Under the pieces are notes generated by a model. The model made no database searches. It worked only from the letters and a program-made list of their open reading frames with translations, and was not told where the DNA came from. Made by a program: the position numbers and the translations under genes. This document shows positions 14,885 through 24,228 of a stretch of DNA of 64,000 nt, piece by piece. Location: assembly GCA_947501265.1 (NCBI GenBank), contig CANMVY010000005.1, positions 1 to 64,000 of the forward strand, written 5' to 3'. The number at the start of each line of letters is the position of its first letter. Position 1 is the first letter of the stretch. Source of the DNA: Bacteroidota bacterium. GTDB lineage: Bacteria; Bacteroidota; Bacteroidia; UBA7662; CANHCV01.

Positions 14885-17409
14885 TGAAAACCCTTTTTCT
14901 ATTCCTTTCCTCGATCGCGTTTACCATCTTTTTTTCATCGCCTTCCCAGGCTCAGAATGATACGTTGTATAATTTTTCAGAAACCGCCAAGGAATACAAA
15001 GTTGCTGCCGTAAAAGTAGAAGGAACTCAATTTTTAGACCCCGATATTTTGATCATCATTTCCGGTGTTCGCCCGGGAAAAACCATCAAAATTCCGGGAG
15101 AAGAGTTGCCCAATGCTATCAAAAAGTTATGGAAACAAGGTCTTTTTGGTGATGTTAAAATTCGGGTAGACAGCATCGTTGGCGATCAGATTTACCTCAC
15201 CTATGTCCTTCAAGAGAAACCAAAAATTTCCAAGTTCGCTTTCAACAGCAGCTTGAAAAAGGGGGATGTGGACGATATCAACGACGATATTAAAAAGTAC
15301 AAAGGCGCAGTTCTCACCGAAAACGTGAAACAAAGTTGCACCAATCTCATTCGAAGCCACTACCTTAAAAAGGGATATTTCAACATCGATGTGGCTTACG
15401 AAGAAGTGCCCGATACCACGGCTACCAATGCGGTTTTCCTAAAAATTAAAGTGAATCCCGGAAACAAATACCGCATCGGAGAAGTTGTTTTTGAAGGAAA
15501 TACGGCCATTACTTCTGCCAAAGCGCTGAGAACCTTTAAGAAAGTAAAGCCCTACATTTGGTGGAATGTTTTCAGGGGCTCCAAGTTTTCCCAAGGTGAA
15601 TTCGTTGAGGACCAAGAAAAACTCATTGGGAAATATAAAAACTTGGGCTACCTCAATGCGGCGATTGTTCAAGATACCTTTTACCCCATTTCCGATAATC
15701 GCCTTCGCGTCCTGGTGAAAATCGATGAAGGACGTCAGTTCTTCTTCAGAAATGTAACCGTTTCCGGAAACACCATTTACCCCGATTCTCTGCTTGAAAG
15801 CATTTTGGGTGTGAAAAAAGGAGATGTCTTCAACCAAAGTTTGTTAGATCAGCGCTTGTACATGGACCAAAGTGGAAGAGATATTACGTCGTTGTACATG
15901 GACAACGGGTATTTGTTTTTTCAATTGAACCCAACACAAATTCCCGTTGGTGAAGATTCCATCGATTTGATGGTGAACATCAGCGAAGGAACCCAGGCGA
16001 CCATCAATAAAATCACCATCAAAGGGAATGAAAAAACCAACGATCACGTGATCATGCGCGAATTGCGCACCAAGCCCGGCCAAAAATTCTCCCGAAACGA
16101 TATCATTCGTACCACCCGTGAGTTAGGCCAATTGGGATTTTTCGATCCCGAGCAAATCAACATCGTTCCTTATCCCAATCCAGCAACGGGAACGGTAGAT
16201 TTGGAATATACGGTGGTTGAAAAATCGTCGGATCAGGTGGAGTTATCGGGTGGATTCGGTGGACGATTTTTCGTGGGATCACTGGGATTAACCTTGAACA
16301 ACTTTTCAGCAAAAAATGCATTGAATCCCAAAAAATGGGCTCCAGTTCCAACCGGCGACGGTCAGAAATTGGGAATCCGTGCTGTGGCCAATGCCTTGTT
16401 CTTCCGTTCCTACAACCTTTCCTTTACGGAGCCTTGGTTGGGAGGTAAAAAACCCAATTCCTTCGGCGTTAGCTTGTACAGTTCCCAACAATTGAACGGT
16501 ATCGCCAAATACACTGACGATTCCCTAGGAAATCGGGTACTCAATCCGAACCACGGAAGTTTAACCATTTATGGAGCGAGCATTTCCTTGGGTAAACGTT
16601 TGAAAAAACCGGATGATTTCTTCAACATCCTTCATTCCATCAACTACCAACGCTACGAAATCAACAAATACGGATCCATCAATGCGTTTTTATCGAACGG
16701 ATCGGCCAATTCCATTTTCATTCGCGAAACGTTGAGCCGTAATTCGGTGGGCGATAACCCCATCTTCCCTACCTACGGAAGTAACATTACGCTTTCCTTG
16801 GCCTTGACTCCTCCCCGCAGCCTTTTTACCGACGTTCCTTTTGAAAAGGCATCTGCCGAAGATCGATACAAGTGGATTGAATACCACAAATGGCGTTTCG
16901 ACGGGGCTTGGTACACCTCGCTTACCGGTAAATTCGTGTTGGCAACCCAGGTTCAACTCGGGTTTTTGGGCGGATATTCAAGAAATATTGAGCAACCTTT
17001 CGGACGTTTCTTTGTGGGTGGTTCTGGTTTAACCGGATTCAATTTGGACGACCGCGAGTTGATTCGTTTGCGCGGTTATGCGGATAATTCCATTGGTCCT
17101 CGCGTGAGCATCAATCCTATTGGCGGAAAAATGTTTCAGAAATTTACGGCCGAATTGAGGTATCCGGTATCATTAAATCCGCAGGCCAGCGTTTACATTT
17201 TGGGATTTTTGGAAGCCGGTAATAACTTTGCCAACATTCGCTCCTTCCAACCCTTCAATAACATGAAATCGGCTGGAGCGGGAATTCGTGTTTTCTTGCC
17301 CATGTTTGGACTTCTCGGAGTAGATTGGGGTTACGGTTTCGACAATAATCCGAATTTCGATATCACCAAAAGGGGTAATTTGCACATCAGTATTGGACAA
17401 ACTTTTTAA
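14884..17409 (+). CDS. bamA: Outer-membrane protein assembly factor BamA
   Basis: The 841-aa Omp85-family insertase folds beta-barrel proteins into the outer membrane. After a signal peptide (ending FSSPSQAQ) it has an N-terminal series of POTRA domains (about residues 30-440; for example VAAVKVEGTQFLDPD and INKITIKGNEKTNDHVIMRE). A 16-strand barrel ends in a C-terminal aromatic strand. The RGY motif of loop 6 is seen as LIRLRGYADNS. It overlaps uppS by 1 nt and is followed 1 nt later by two Skp-like chaperone genes. Confidence 0.96.
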   Translation: MKTLFLFLSSIAFTIFFSSPSQAQNDTLYNFSETAKEYKVAAVKVEGTQFLDPDILIIISGVRPGKTIKIPGEELPNAIKKLWKQGLFGDVKIRVDSIVGDQIYLTYVLQEKPKISKFAFNSSLKKGDVDDINDDIKKYKGAVLTENVKQSCTNLIRSHYLKKGYFNIDVAYEEVPDTTATNAVFLKIKVNPGNKYRIGEVVFEGNTAITSAKALRTFKKVKPYIWWNVFRGSKFSQGEFVEDQEKLIGKYKNLGYLNAAIVQDTFYPISDNRLRVLVKIDEGRQFFFRNVTVSGNTIYPDSLLESILGVKKGDVFNQSLLDQRLYMDQSGRDITSLYMDNGYLFFQLNPTQIPVGEDSIDLMVNISEGTQATINKITIKGNEKTNDHVIMRELRTKPGQKFSRNDIIRTTRELGQLGFFDPEQINIVPYPNPATGTVDLEYTVVEKSSDQVELSGGFGGRFFVGSLGLTLNNFSAKNALNPKKWAPVPTGDGQKLGIRAVANALFFRSYNLSFTEPWLGGKKPNSFGVSLYSSQQLNGIAKYTDDSLGNRVLNPNHGSLTIYGASISLGKRLKKPDDFFNILHSINYQRYEINKYGSINAFLSNGSANSIFIRETLSRNSVGDNPIFPTYGSNITLSLALTPPRSLFTDVPFEKASAEDRYKWIEYHKWRFDGAWYTSLTGKFVLATQVQLGFLGGYSRNIEQPFGRFFVGGSGLTGFNLDDRELIRLRGYADNSIGPRVSINPIGGKMFQKFTAELRYPVSLNPQASVYILGFLEAGNNFANIRSFQPFNNMKSAGAGIRVFLPMFGLLGVDWGYGFDNNPNFDITKRGNLHISIGQTF

Positions 17410-17410
17410 G

Positions 17411-17929
17411 ATGAAAAAACTTCTTTTCGTTGCGCTTTTCTTTTTCGGTGCCCAGTGGGCCTCCGCTCAGCGTTGGTGCTACGTGAGCTCCGAGTACATC
17501 TTGAATAAAATGCCCGAATACAGTGCGGCACAGAAACAAGTAGACGCCCTTTCCGAAACATGGGCCAAAGAAATTGAAACCCGAACGGGCGATATCACCA
17601 AAATGTACCGAACATTAGAAGCCGAAAAAGCCCTTCTTACCGAAGAAATGCTCAAAAGAAGAAAAGCCGAAATCGAACTCAAAGAAAAAGAATTGAGTGA
17701 CCTTCAGCAAAAACGGTTCGGCTACGAAGGAGACCTCTTCAAAAAGAAACAAGAATTAATCAAACCCATTCAAGATAAGGTGTACAATGCCGTTCAACGA
17801 TTGGCTCGCGAAAAACAATACGATTTCGTGTTCGATAAATCGGGAGAATTGTTGATGTTGTATTCCAATACCAAATTCGATAAAAGCGATGAGGTGTTGG
17901 AAATGATGGGAATAGCAGGTAAAAAATAA
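17411..17929 (+). CDS. OmpH/Skp-family periplasmic chaperone 1
   Basis: This 172-aa protein has a signal peptide (residues 1-19, ending QWASAQ), a short beta segment WCYVSSEYILNKMPEY and a long charged coiled coil (about residues 45-110). A second beta region follows (YDFVFDKSGELLMLY). This is the jellyfish-like Skp layout, which holds unfolded outer-membrane proteins on their way to BamA. The start is the ATG at 17411, one nt after the bamA stop. A paralogue follows 12 nt later. Confidence 0.92.
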   Translation: MKKLLFVALFFFGAQWASAQRWCYVSSEYILNKMPEYSAAQKQVDALSETWAKEIETRTGDITKMYRTLEAEKALLTEEMLKRRKAEIELKEKELSDLQQKRFGYEGDLFKKKQELIKPIQDKVYNAVQRLAREKQYDFVFDKSGELLMLYSNTKFDKSDEVLEMMGIAGKK

Positions 17930-17941
17930 CTCAATCATAAC

Positions 17942-18499
17942 ATGAAAAAACTCATTATTCTCGCGTTTATCGCTTTCAGTACCGGTGCTTTCGCCCAAGT
18001 AAAATTAGGCCACTTGAATTCTTCCGATTTAATTGCTGTTCTTCCAGGATATAAACTCGCTCAGGATTCCTTGATCAATTACGACAAGCAAATCAAAGAC
18101 GATTACAAGGTTCTTTTGGGAGAGTTGGAAAACAAAATGGGCGAATACGAAAACATGTCCAAAAACCCAGCAACATCCAAAACGTTGTTGGAATTGAAAC
18201 GCAAAGACGTGGAAAGTCTTCAAATGCGCATGCAAGAATTCGAATCGTTGGCCAACGAAGATATTCAGAATAAAAAGCAAGAATTGTTGAAACCATTGGT
18301 AGATAAAATCAATGCTGCCATTGAAGAAGTGGCCAAAGAAGGCGGTTACACCTACGTTTTCGATAGTTCTGTAGGCGTTTTACTTTACGCCAAAGATTCA
18401 GAAGATCTTTCCGACAAAGTAAAGGTGAAATTGAAAATTGCAACGGATCCTAAACCGGCTACCGATAAACCAGCTCCAGCCAAAGGAGGGAAAAAATAA
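17942..18499 (+). CDS. OmpH/Skp-family periplasmic chaperone 2
   Basis: The 185-aa product has a signal peptide (ending STGAFAQV), the LGHLNSSDLIAVLPGY start of the OmpH domain, a coiled coil from about residue 40 to 115 and the terminal YTYVFDSSVGVLLYA strand. A low-complexity Lys/Pro/Ala tail (KPATDKPAPAKGGKK) extends the usual length. It is a paralogue of the gene just upstream; two Skp genes after bamA are normal in this phylum. murI begins 1 nt after the stop. Confidence 0.92.
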   Translation: MKKLIILAFIAFSTGAFAQVKLGHLNSSDLIAVLPGYKLAQDSLINYDKQIKDDYKVLLGELENKMGEYENMSKNPATSKTLLELKRKDVESLQMRMQEFESLANEDIQNKKQELLKPLVDKINAAIEEVAKEGGYTYVFDSSVGVLLYAKDSEDLSDKVKVKLKIATDPKPATDKPAPAKGGKK

Positions 18500-18500
18500 A

Positions 18501-19301
18501 ATGGTTCAACCCCAACAACCCATCGGAATTTTCGATTCGGGAATTGGCGGATTAACCGTGGCCAGCGCAATGGCGAAGGCCTTACCGAATGAGCGGTTCC
18601 TCTACTTTGGGGACACCGCTCATTTGCCTTATGGGGAAAAATCCAAATCCCTGATCACCGAATACAGCGTACAAATCACCCTCTTTCTTTTAGAAAAAGG
18701 CATCAAGCATTTGGTGATTGCCTGCAATTCGGCTTCGGCCGCAGCCTACGAATCCGTTCGAGCCCTGTGTGCCACCCACGGCGTTGCCGTAACCAACGTC
18801 ATCGATCCCGTGGTGGATTTTATTCAACAGAAGAAGTTCAAACACGTGGGTATCATTGGTACCAAAGCCACCATCTCTTCCGGTATTTTCCAAGAGAAGT
18901 TGAAACCCACTGCCGGCTTGGAAGTGCATCCCAAAAGTACGCCTCTCCTCGCAGCCATGATTGAAGAAGGCTTCGCCGGAACCGACGTTAGCCGAGGTGT
19001 TTTGAAAAGCTACCTCAGCGATCCGGTGTTGCAGGGCATCGAAGCCATCGCTTTGGCCTGCACGCACTATCCGCTCATCGCTTCCGAGGTGCGCGATTAT
19101 TTTGGAGGAGAAGTTGTGGTGTTGGATACGGCTCAAATTGTTGCAGAACACGTGAAAAACACCCTCACCGAGCTCGATTTGCTTGCGGAATCCAATACAG
19201 AGCCCCATGAATTTTTTGTTTCTGATTTAACCGATAGTTTTAAAAAATCAACCCAATTGTTTTTCGGCACCGATGTGCTGCTTAAAGCTCAAAAATTATG
19301 A
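18501..19301 (+). CDS. murI: Glutamate racemase
   Basis: This 266-aa enzyme converts L- to D-glutamate for peptidoglycan. It carries GIFDSGIGGLTVA at the N-terminus with the catalytic aspartate, the first catalytic cysteine in VIACNSASA and the second in ALACTHYPLI. Length is standard. The start at 18501 is supported by the motif position and by lying 1 nt after the chaperone stop. Its TGA overlaps the ATG of the next gene. Confidence 0.96.
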   Translation: MVQPQQPIGIFDSGIGGLTVASAMAKALPNERFLYFGDTAHLPYGEKSKSLITEYSVQITLFLLEKGIKHLVIACNSASAAAYESVRALCATHGVAVTNVIDPVVDFIQQKKFKHVGIIGTKATISSGIFQEKLKPTAGLEVHPKSTPLLAAMIEEGFAGTDVSRGVLKSYLSDPVLQGIEAIALACTHYPLIASEVRDYFGGEVVVLDTAQIVAEHVKNTLTELDLLAESNTEPHEFFVSDLTDSFKKSTQLFFGTDVLLKAQKL

Positions 19302-19756
19302 AGATCCTTTTTTCTTTTCTTTTCGTACTATTTGTTTCCGTAGCATGCGCGCAAAAAACCGAGGTGGAATGGAACGAAGATTCTCACATCGCCTCCGTAA
19401 ACGGTATGGATGCCTTTAAAATTGAAAGATTCGATTGCGGATTTGGTGCGGTGGATTGCCATTACGATGTGTGGGATCTTTCCGGCAACAAGGTAATGCG
19501 CATCAATTTGCGGGATTACAACTCGGTGATGCAAATTTCGAAATCGAATCCGCAAGGGCGGGTGGTGTATTACGAAGTCATTTTCCTTCCTACCCGCGAG
19601 ATCTGCGAGGTTGACTTTTCGGGCATCAAAACCGAAAAGGTCGCTCGCATGATTGGCAAAGCTCAGCTGTTTCAAGATGGCGCATTGAATCTAAGAGCTG
19701 CGGAGGAGTTCGTGTTGGTGCACGGCAGGCCCCATTCGGCGGTGATTAAGTTTTAA
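19298..19756 (+). CDS. Secreted protein of unknown function
   Basis: I do not recognise this 152-aa protein. It has a signal peptide (residues 1-18, ending VACAQK, with a weak lipobox-like SVAC). A compact domain follows with two cysteines in DCGFGAVDC. The rest is beta-rich, with no catalytic motif visible. It ends the uppS-bamA-skp-skp-murI string and is followed at once by a strong bidirectional terminator, so it is the last gene of that transcript. Confidence 0.75.
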   Translation: MKILFSFLFVLFVSVACAQKTEVEWNEDSHIASVNGMDAFKIERFDCGFGAVDCHYDVWDLSGNKVMRINLRDYNSVMQISKSNPQGRVVYYEVIFLPTREICEVDFSGIKTEKVARMIGKAQLFQDGALNLRAAEEFVLVHGRPHSAVIKF

Positions 19757-19757
19757 G

Positions 19758-19786
19758 AAAAAAGGGGGCATCGGCCCCCTTTTTTT
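19758..19786. terminator. Bidirectional terminator between the murI operon and kynU
   Basis: A GGGGGC/GCCCCC stem with a 4-nt ATCG loop is flanked by A6 on the left and a T run on the right, so it can terminate both strands. The T run overlaps the kynureninase stop codon (19785-19787). Confidence 0.9.
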
Positions 19787-21071
19787 ATCCTTCTGCTAAA
19801 ATCCCATGCATCACCTCGTACACCTCGAACACTTCTTCGAAGCGGTTGTACAAAGGCACCGGTGCGAAACGAATCACATTCGGTTCCCGCCAATCGGTGA
19901 GGACGCCTTTGGCATGTAGGGCATTGAACAATTCCTTGCCTCGAGGACCCGCCAAAAGACTCACCTGGCATCCGCGTTCATGTTCGTTGGCGGGGGTAAT
20001 GACTTCAATTTGCGCATTGGGAAACTCGGTAGCTACGCGATTCAATAAAAAATGCGCAAAGCCCGAAAGCTTCAGCGATTTTTCCCGCAAACGGTTCATG
20101 CCTACTTCGTCGAAAATTTCCAAGGAAGCCAAATGGGCGGCCATCGGCAGAATTTGAGCGTTGCTCAACTGCCAACCGTCGGCGCCCACCATCGGAATAA
20201 ATCCTTTTTTCATCAAAAAACGCTCGTCTTCTTTGTGTCCCCACCACCCAGCAAAGCGAGGGAGTTCGGGGTTATTCTCGTGGCGTTGGTGTACAAAGCA
20301 TCCCGAGGTGCCGCCAGGGCCAGAATTGAGGTATTTGTACGAACACCAAACGGCAAAATCCACGTTCCAATCGTGCAATTGCAAGGGCAAATTTCCGGCA
20401 GCGTGGGCCAGATCGAATCCCGCAACAGCTCCAATTTCGTGGGCTTTATCGGTGATGGATTTCAGATCGAAAAATTGACCGGTGTAGTAATTCACTCCTC
20501 CCATCATCACCAATGCGATCTCATCGCGGTGGGATTCGAGGGTATTCAAAACATCTTCTAAATGAAGGGTGTGTTCGCCGGCTCTGGGGTGCAACTCAAT
20601 GAGGTGTTCGTTGGGATCGAGTCCGTGGAACTTGAGTTGACTTTCGAGGGCGTATTGATCGGACGGAAAAGCTCCGCCTTCGCAAACGATTTTGGTTCGT
20701 TTTCCTTGCGGGCGGAAGAAGCTCACCATCATAAAATGAAGGTTGGAGGTGAGGTTATTCATCACCACCACTTCGGAGGGAATGGCGCCAACGACGCGAG
20801 CGGCTTTTTCTTTGAGGAAATGGTGGTAGGGTTTCCACGGGCGAACGGCCTCGAAGTGACCTTCCACGCCCATTTCGGCCCAATCGTTCAGTTCTGTTTC
20901 AATGTATTCCCGGGCCGATTTTGGCATGGCGCCCAACGAATTTCCGGTGAGGTAGATGCACGTTTTACCGTGCAATTTGGGAATGTGAAAACGGTCGCGG
21001 AAATGGGCCAAGGGATCTTCGCGGTCCATTTGTTGGGCGAATGCCCGACTGGCTTCGTAGTTCATCGGCAT
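19785..21071 (-). CDS. kynU: Kynureninase
   Basis: This 428-aa PLP enzyme cleaves kynurenine or 3-hydroxykynurenine to anthranilate or 3-hydroxyanthranilate plus alanine. Family features are IYLTGNSLGAMP near residue 40, VVVMNNLTSNLHFMM, the GFDLAHAAGNLPL aspartate motif, and WCSYKYLNSGPGG with the Schiff-base Lys246. Its ATG overlaps the stop of the deoxynucleoside kinase gene (TAATG). The enzyme suggests tryptophan degradation, or NAD synthesis from tryptophan. A RidA-type deaminase (40897) and a formamidase-like protein (47071) may belong to the same route. Confidence 0.95.
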   Translation of the reverse strand: MPMNYEASRAFAQQMDREDPLAHFRDRFHIPKLHGKTCIYLTGNSLGAMPKSAREYIETELNDWAEMGVEGHFEAVRPWKPYHHFLKEKAARVVGAIPSEVVVMNNLTSNLHFMMVSFFRPQGKRTKIVCEGGAFPSDQYALESQLKFHGLDPNEHLIELHPRAGEHTLHLEDVLNTLESHRDEIALVMMGGVNYYTGQFFDLKSITDKAHEIGAVAGFDLAHAAGNLPLQLHDWNVDFAVWCSYKYLNSGPGGTSGCFVHQRHENNPELPRFAGWWGHKEDERFLMKKGFIPMVGADGWQLSNAQILPMAAHLASLEIFDEVGMNRLREKSLKLSGFAHFLLNRVATEFPNAQIEVITPANEHERGCQVSLLAGPRGKELFNALHAKGVLTDWREPNVIRFAPVPLYNRFEEVFEVYEVMHGILAEG

Positions 21072-21685
21072 TAGAACAATCCGTTTAGTTCGGCATCAAT
21101 TTTAGAGATGATGGATCCCAAATGTTCTTCGTTTCGTTCGTAATCCAATTCATCCACGGAAATGATCAATACTTTTCCTTTATCGTAAGTAGAAATCCAC
21201 GCCTCGTAGCGTTCGTTCAATCGTTTGAGGTAATCGAGGCGAATGCCGTCTTCGTATTCTCGTCCGCGCTTCTGAATGTTATTGACCAATCCTGGCACGG
21301 ATGCGCGGAGGTAGATCATCAAATCGGGCGGGGAGATCAACTCGCTCATGGTGTCGAACAAGTTTTTATAGTTGGTAAAATCGCGGGTGCTCATCAATCC
21401 CATGCTGTGGAGGTTGGGAGCGAAGATGAAAGCATCTTCATAAATGGTGCGATCTTGAATAACGCTTTTATCTGATTTTTGGATATCAACGATTTGTTGG
21501 AAGCGGTTGTGCAGGAAGAAAATTTGTAAGTTGAAGCTCCAACGCTGCATGTCGTTGTAAAAATCGTTCAAGTACGGGTTATCGTCAACCGTTTCGAACT
21601 GGGTTTCCCACTGAAAATGTTTGGCGAGCAAACGGGTGAGGGTTGTTTTCCCGGCTCCGATGTTTCCTGCGATGGCTACGTGCAT
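21071..21685 (-). CDS. Deoxynucleoside kinase (dAdo/dGuo kinase type)
   Basis: This 204-aa member of the dNK family phosphorylates salvaged deoxynucleosides with ATP. The P-loop is AIAGNIGAGKTTLT at residues 4-17, the catalytic segment is DRTIYEDAFIFAPNLH, and the LID region has an RGREYEDGIRLDYL motif. Length matches bacterial deoxyadenosine/deoxyguanosine kinases. It sits between trpS (12 nt upstream) and kynU (1-nt overlap). Substrate preference cannot be read from the sequence. Confidence 0.93.
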   Translation of the reverse strand: MHVAIAGNIGAGKTTLTRLLAKHFQWETQFETVDDNPYLNDFYNDMQRWSFNLQIFFLHNRFQQIVDIQKSDKSVIQDRTIYEDAFIFAPNLHSMGLMSTRDFTNYKNLFDTMSELISPPDLMIYLRASVPGLVNNIQKRGREYEDGIRLDYLKRLNERYEAWISTYDKGKVLIISVDELDYERNEEHLGSIISKIDAELNGLF

Positions 21686-21697
21686 GGTTTTCGTTGA

Positions 21698-22693
21698 TTA
21701 AAATGGTTTGAATCCCCACAAATCGCGCACTTCTTGCAGGGTTTTAGAGGATGATTCGCGGGCTTTTTCGGCTCCGTCTTTCAAAACTCGATTGATCAAA
21801 GAGGTATCACTTTCTATTTCAATGATTCGTTCGCGAATGGGAGCAATGAATGCGAGGGTATCTTCGGCCAATTGTTTTTTGAGATCTCCGTAACGGATGG
21901 AACAATCTGCGTAGGTTTTTTTGTAGTGTTTCACCACATCAGGGGTTGAAACCAAGCCCAGGAGGGTAAACAAATTCTGGATGAAAACGGGCGGCTTGGA
22001 ATTCGGTTCCGTTGGCCCTTGATCGGTTAATGCCCGCATGATTTTTTTGCGGGTCACTTCGGGGGCATCGGCCAAATAAATGGCGTTGTTTTCCCCTTCG
22101 CTTTTCCCCATTTTTCCACTTCCGTCGAGTCCTGGAACCTTTACCAGTTGTTTGCCAAAGTTGTAGGCCACAGGTTCGGGGAAAACATCCATTCCGTGGA
22201 AGTGATTGAATCGACGGGCAAAGGTTCTGGTCATTTCCAAATGTTGCTCTTGGTCTTTGCCAACGGGCACTTTGTGGGCTTTGTGGATGAGGATGTCGGC
22301 CGCCATGAGAACGGGATAGGTAAGCAAGCCGGCGTTTACGTTTTCGGGTTGTTTTCGCGCTTTGTCTTTGAATGAAGTGGTTTTCATCAGCTCGCCCATG
22401 TAGGCTTGCATGTTGAGGGCCAGGTACAATTCGAAGGTTTCAACCAGGTCGCTTTGGCGATAGATGGTTGCGGTGTTGGGATCGATGCCACAGGCGAGGT
22501 ATTCGGCGAGGACCGACCGAACGCTGGCCGATAAGGCTTTGGGATCGGGGTGGGTCGTGAGGGCGTGATAATCGGCAATGAAGAAGTAGCAGCGATTTTC
22601 TTGCTGCATGGTAATGAAGTTTTTTAATGCTCCGAAGTAATTTCCTAAATGCAATCGCCCGGTGGAGCGAATCCCACTCACAACTGTTTCCAT
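21698..22693 (-). CDS. trpS: Tryptophanyl-tRNA synthetase
   Basis: The 331-aa class I synthetase charges tRNA-Trp. It begins METVVSGIRSTGRLHLGNYF, containing the HIGH-type HLGN motif at residue 15. The KMSKS motif appears as KMGKS in DGSGKMGKSEG. The start at 22693 matches the family N-terminus; the upstream in-frame extension would cross the promoter region. A degenerate -7 box (TATTTTCG) ends 4 nt before the ATG. Downstream are the deoxynucleoside kinase and kynureninase genes on the same strand. Confidence 0.96.
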   Translation of the reverse strand: METVVSGIRSTGRLHLGNYFGALKNFITMQQENRCYFFIADYHALTTHPDPKALSASVRSVLAEYLACGIDPNTATIYRQSDLVETFELYLALNMQAYMGELMKTTSFKDKARKQPENVNAGLLTYPVLMAADILIHKAHKVPVGKDQEQHLEMTRTFARRFNHFHGMDVFPEPVAYNFGKQLVKVPGLDGSGKMGKSEGENNAIYLADAPEVTRKKIMRALTDQGPTEPNSKPPVFIQNLFTLLGLVSTPDVVKHYKKTYADCSIRYGDLKKQLAEDTLAFIAPIRERIIEIESDTSLINRVLKDGAEKARESSSKTLQEVRDLWGFKPF

Positions 22694-22835
22694 GGCTCGA
22701 AAATACAAATGAAGGGCGGGAATAAAAAATGATTCTCTAACCGAAATGGGATTTTGTTCTTCCAAAGAATCGTTAAAGAATTCCACCGTTTGTTAAGGCG
22801 GTATTTCTGGGCCATGAATGCTGGTTTGGAACGAG

Positions 22836-22843
22836 TACTTTTG
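22836..22843 (+). promoter_or_regulatory. -7 box before the alpha/beta hydrolase gene
   Basis: TACTTTTG matches the TAnnTTTG consensus and ends 9 nt before the ATG at 22853. It supports that start over an in-frame ATG at 22814, which would lie upstream of the box. Confidence 0.4.
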
Positions 22844-22852
22844 AACCACTGC

Positions 22853-23713
22853 ATGAATCCTCCTTCTCTGTTTTTTGCTTTTGCTGCTCTCTTGGTTAAA
22901 GGATTGGGTCGTCCATTCCCTAAGTTGATGGCGCCTTTGGCCTTGCGGTTGTTTTTGACTCCATTTGTCATGAAACAACATCCCAAAGAAAAGGAGCAGA
23001 TGAAGCATGGCAAAAAGTTGTTTCTGGAGCATCGGAATCACCGCATCGCGGTGTACGATTGGGGTGGAAAAGGTCCAAAAATTTTGTTGGTGCACGGCTG
23101 GAGCGGACGGGGAACCCAGATGGGTAGCTTGGCGCTGTGGTTGCGCGATCGGGGGTATCACCCCATCAGTTTCGATGCGCCGGGCCACGGAAAAAGCACA
23201 GGAAATACCTGTTCCCTTTTGGCTTTTTCAGAAACGATCAATTTCCTTCAGGAAGAATTTCACATGGTGATGGCCATCGGCCATAGTTTGGGCGGCGCTT
23301 CGCTGATCCTCTCTCAGTCCATGGGGCAACGATTTTTCCAATTGGCTACCATTGCCGCTCCTTCTTCCGTGGCCGATGCCATGACTCAATTCGGGAAAAA
23401 ATTAGGTTGGAGCTCCCATTTGTTAGCCACCACTATGGAGTACACCGAAAACAAATTCAACACCACCCTCGAAAGCGTATCCGCAGCCAGCCTCTCCCAA
23501 ACCATTTGGTGCGATGGGTTGATCATTCACGACGAGAACGACGATCAGGTTTCTTTAAAAAATGCCGAATTCATCCATCAAGGATGGAAAAACTCCAAAT
23601 TGTACATCACCCATCAATTGGGACATTTTAAAATTTTGCATCACCCTCAAACCTTTGAGGCTCTTGGTGGTTTCTTTCCAAAAGTAGGCGACTCGGGAAT
23701 TCCAATTTCCTGA
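22853..23713 (+). CDS. Alpha/beta hydrolase of unknown substrate
   Basis: The 286-aa protein has a hydrophobic or amphipathic N-terminus (to about residue 45) and an alpha/beta-hydrolase core. It includes the oxyanion-loop LLVHGWSGRG, the nucleophile elbow GHSLGGASL, a DENDDQVS acid region and the catalytic-histidine segment LGHFKIL. Substrate is unknown; an esterase or lipase role is likely. ATG codons at 22814 and 22853 are both possible; the second is preferred because of the -7 box at 22836. It diverges from trpS. Confidence 0.8.
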   Translation: MNPPSLFFAFAALLVKGLGRPFPKLMAPLALRLFLTPFVMKQHPKEKEQMKHGKKLFLEHRNHRIAVYDWGGKGPKILLVHGWSGRGTQMGSLALWLRDRGYHPISFDAPGHGKSTGNTCSLLAFSETINFLQEEFHMVMAIGHSLGGASLILSQSMGQRFFQLATIAAPSSVADAMTQFGKKLGWSSHLLATTMEYTENKFNTTLESVSAASLSQTIWCDGLIIHDENDDQVSLKNAEFIHQGWKNSKLYITHQLGHFKILHHPQTFEALGGFFPKVGDSGIPIS

Positions 23714-23742
23714 ACATCACCCTTTTGAGAAAAACACACCGC

Positions 23743-24228
23743 ATGAATTTAGAAGACTTACAAGTGTATCAAAAGGCCATGGAATTGGCCGATGAAATCT
23801 GGAAACTTACTCAAGATTGGGACGGAGAAGCAACCGAAATTCGCAACCAAACGCGTCAATCATTCGACGCTTGGGCCGTTCATTTATCCTTAGGTTACGG
23901 GCAATACCAAAGTGCGGAAAAACTCAAACATATTCACGAGTGCAAAGGACAAGTGCTGGTGGCAAAAACCTTGCTTCAAAAGGCATTGTCTAGAGGATTT
24001 CTTCCACTCGAAACATTCGAATATTACCAAGAAGAGATTGAACAGTACTTGGTTCGATTGAACAATTACATCAAATCCATTCACCGTCGGGGCAACAATG
24101 CGCCTACCCGTTCCCATCGTTCAGAATCTTATTCGCCAAAAGTGGAAGAAGATTCCGCCTTGGAGAGTACTTTTGCGTACCGAAATCACGAAGAAGATGG
24201 CTACAACACGAATTTGGACACCTATTAA
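23743..24228 (+). CDS. Four-helix-bundle protein (23S rRNA intervening-sequence protein family)
   Basis: The 161-aa protein begins [20 protein letters not shown], the opening of the S23/four-helix-bundle family. The family's central pattern follows ([20 protein letters not shown]) and then [15 protein letters not shown] hydrophilic, probably disordered tail of about 50 residues is extra. These proteins are often encoded inside rRNA intervening sequences but are also frequent as free genes in Bacteroidota; their role is not settled. The last 32 nt overlap the start of menB in another frame. Confidence 0.75.
   Translation: MNLEDLQVYQKAMELADEIWKLTQDWDGEATEIRNQTRQSFDAWAVHLSLGYGQYQSAEKLKHIHECKGQVLVAKTLLQKALSRGFLPLETFEYYQEEIEQYLVRLNNYIKSIHRRGNNAPTRSHRSESYSPKVEEDSALESTFAYRNHEEDGYNTNLDTY

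Noticed and set aside
16980-17060. BamA as a TamA or surface-antigen homologue
   Set aside because: The multiple N-terminal POTRA domains, the LRGY loop motif and the Skp genes that follow fit BamA.
23743-24228. Four-helix-bundle gene as part of an rRNA intervening sequence
   Set aside because: No rRNA sequence surrounds it; it lies between a hydrolase gene and menB.
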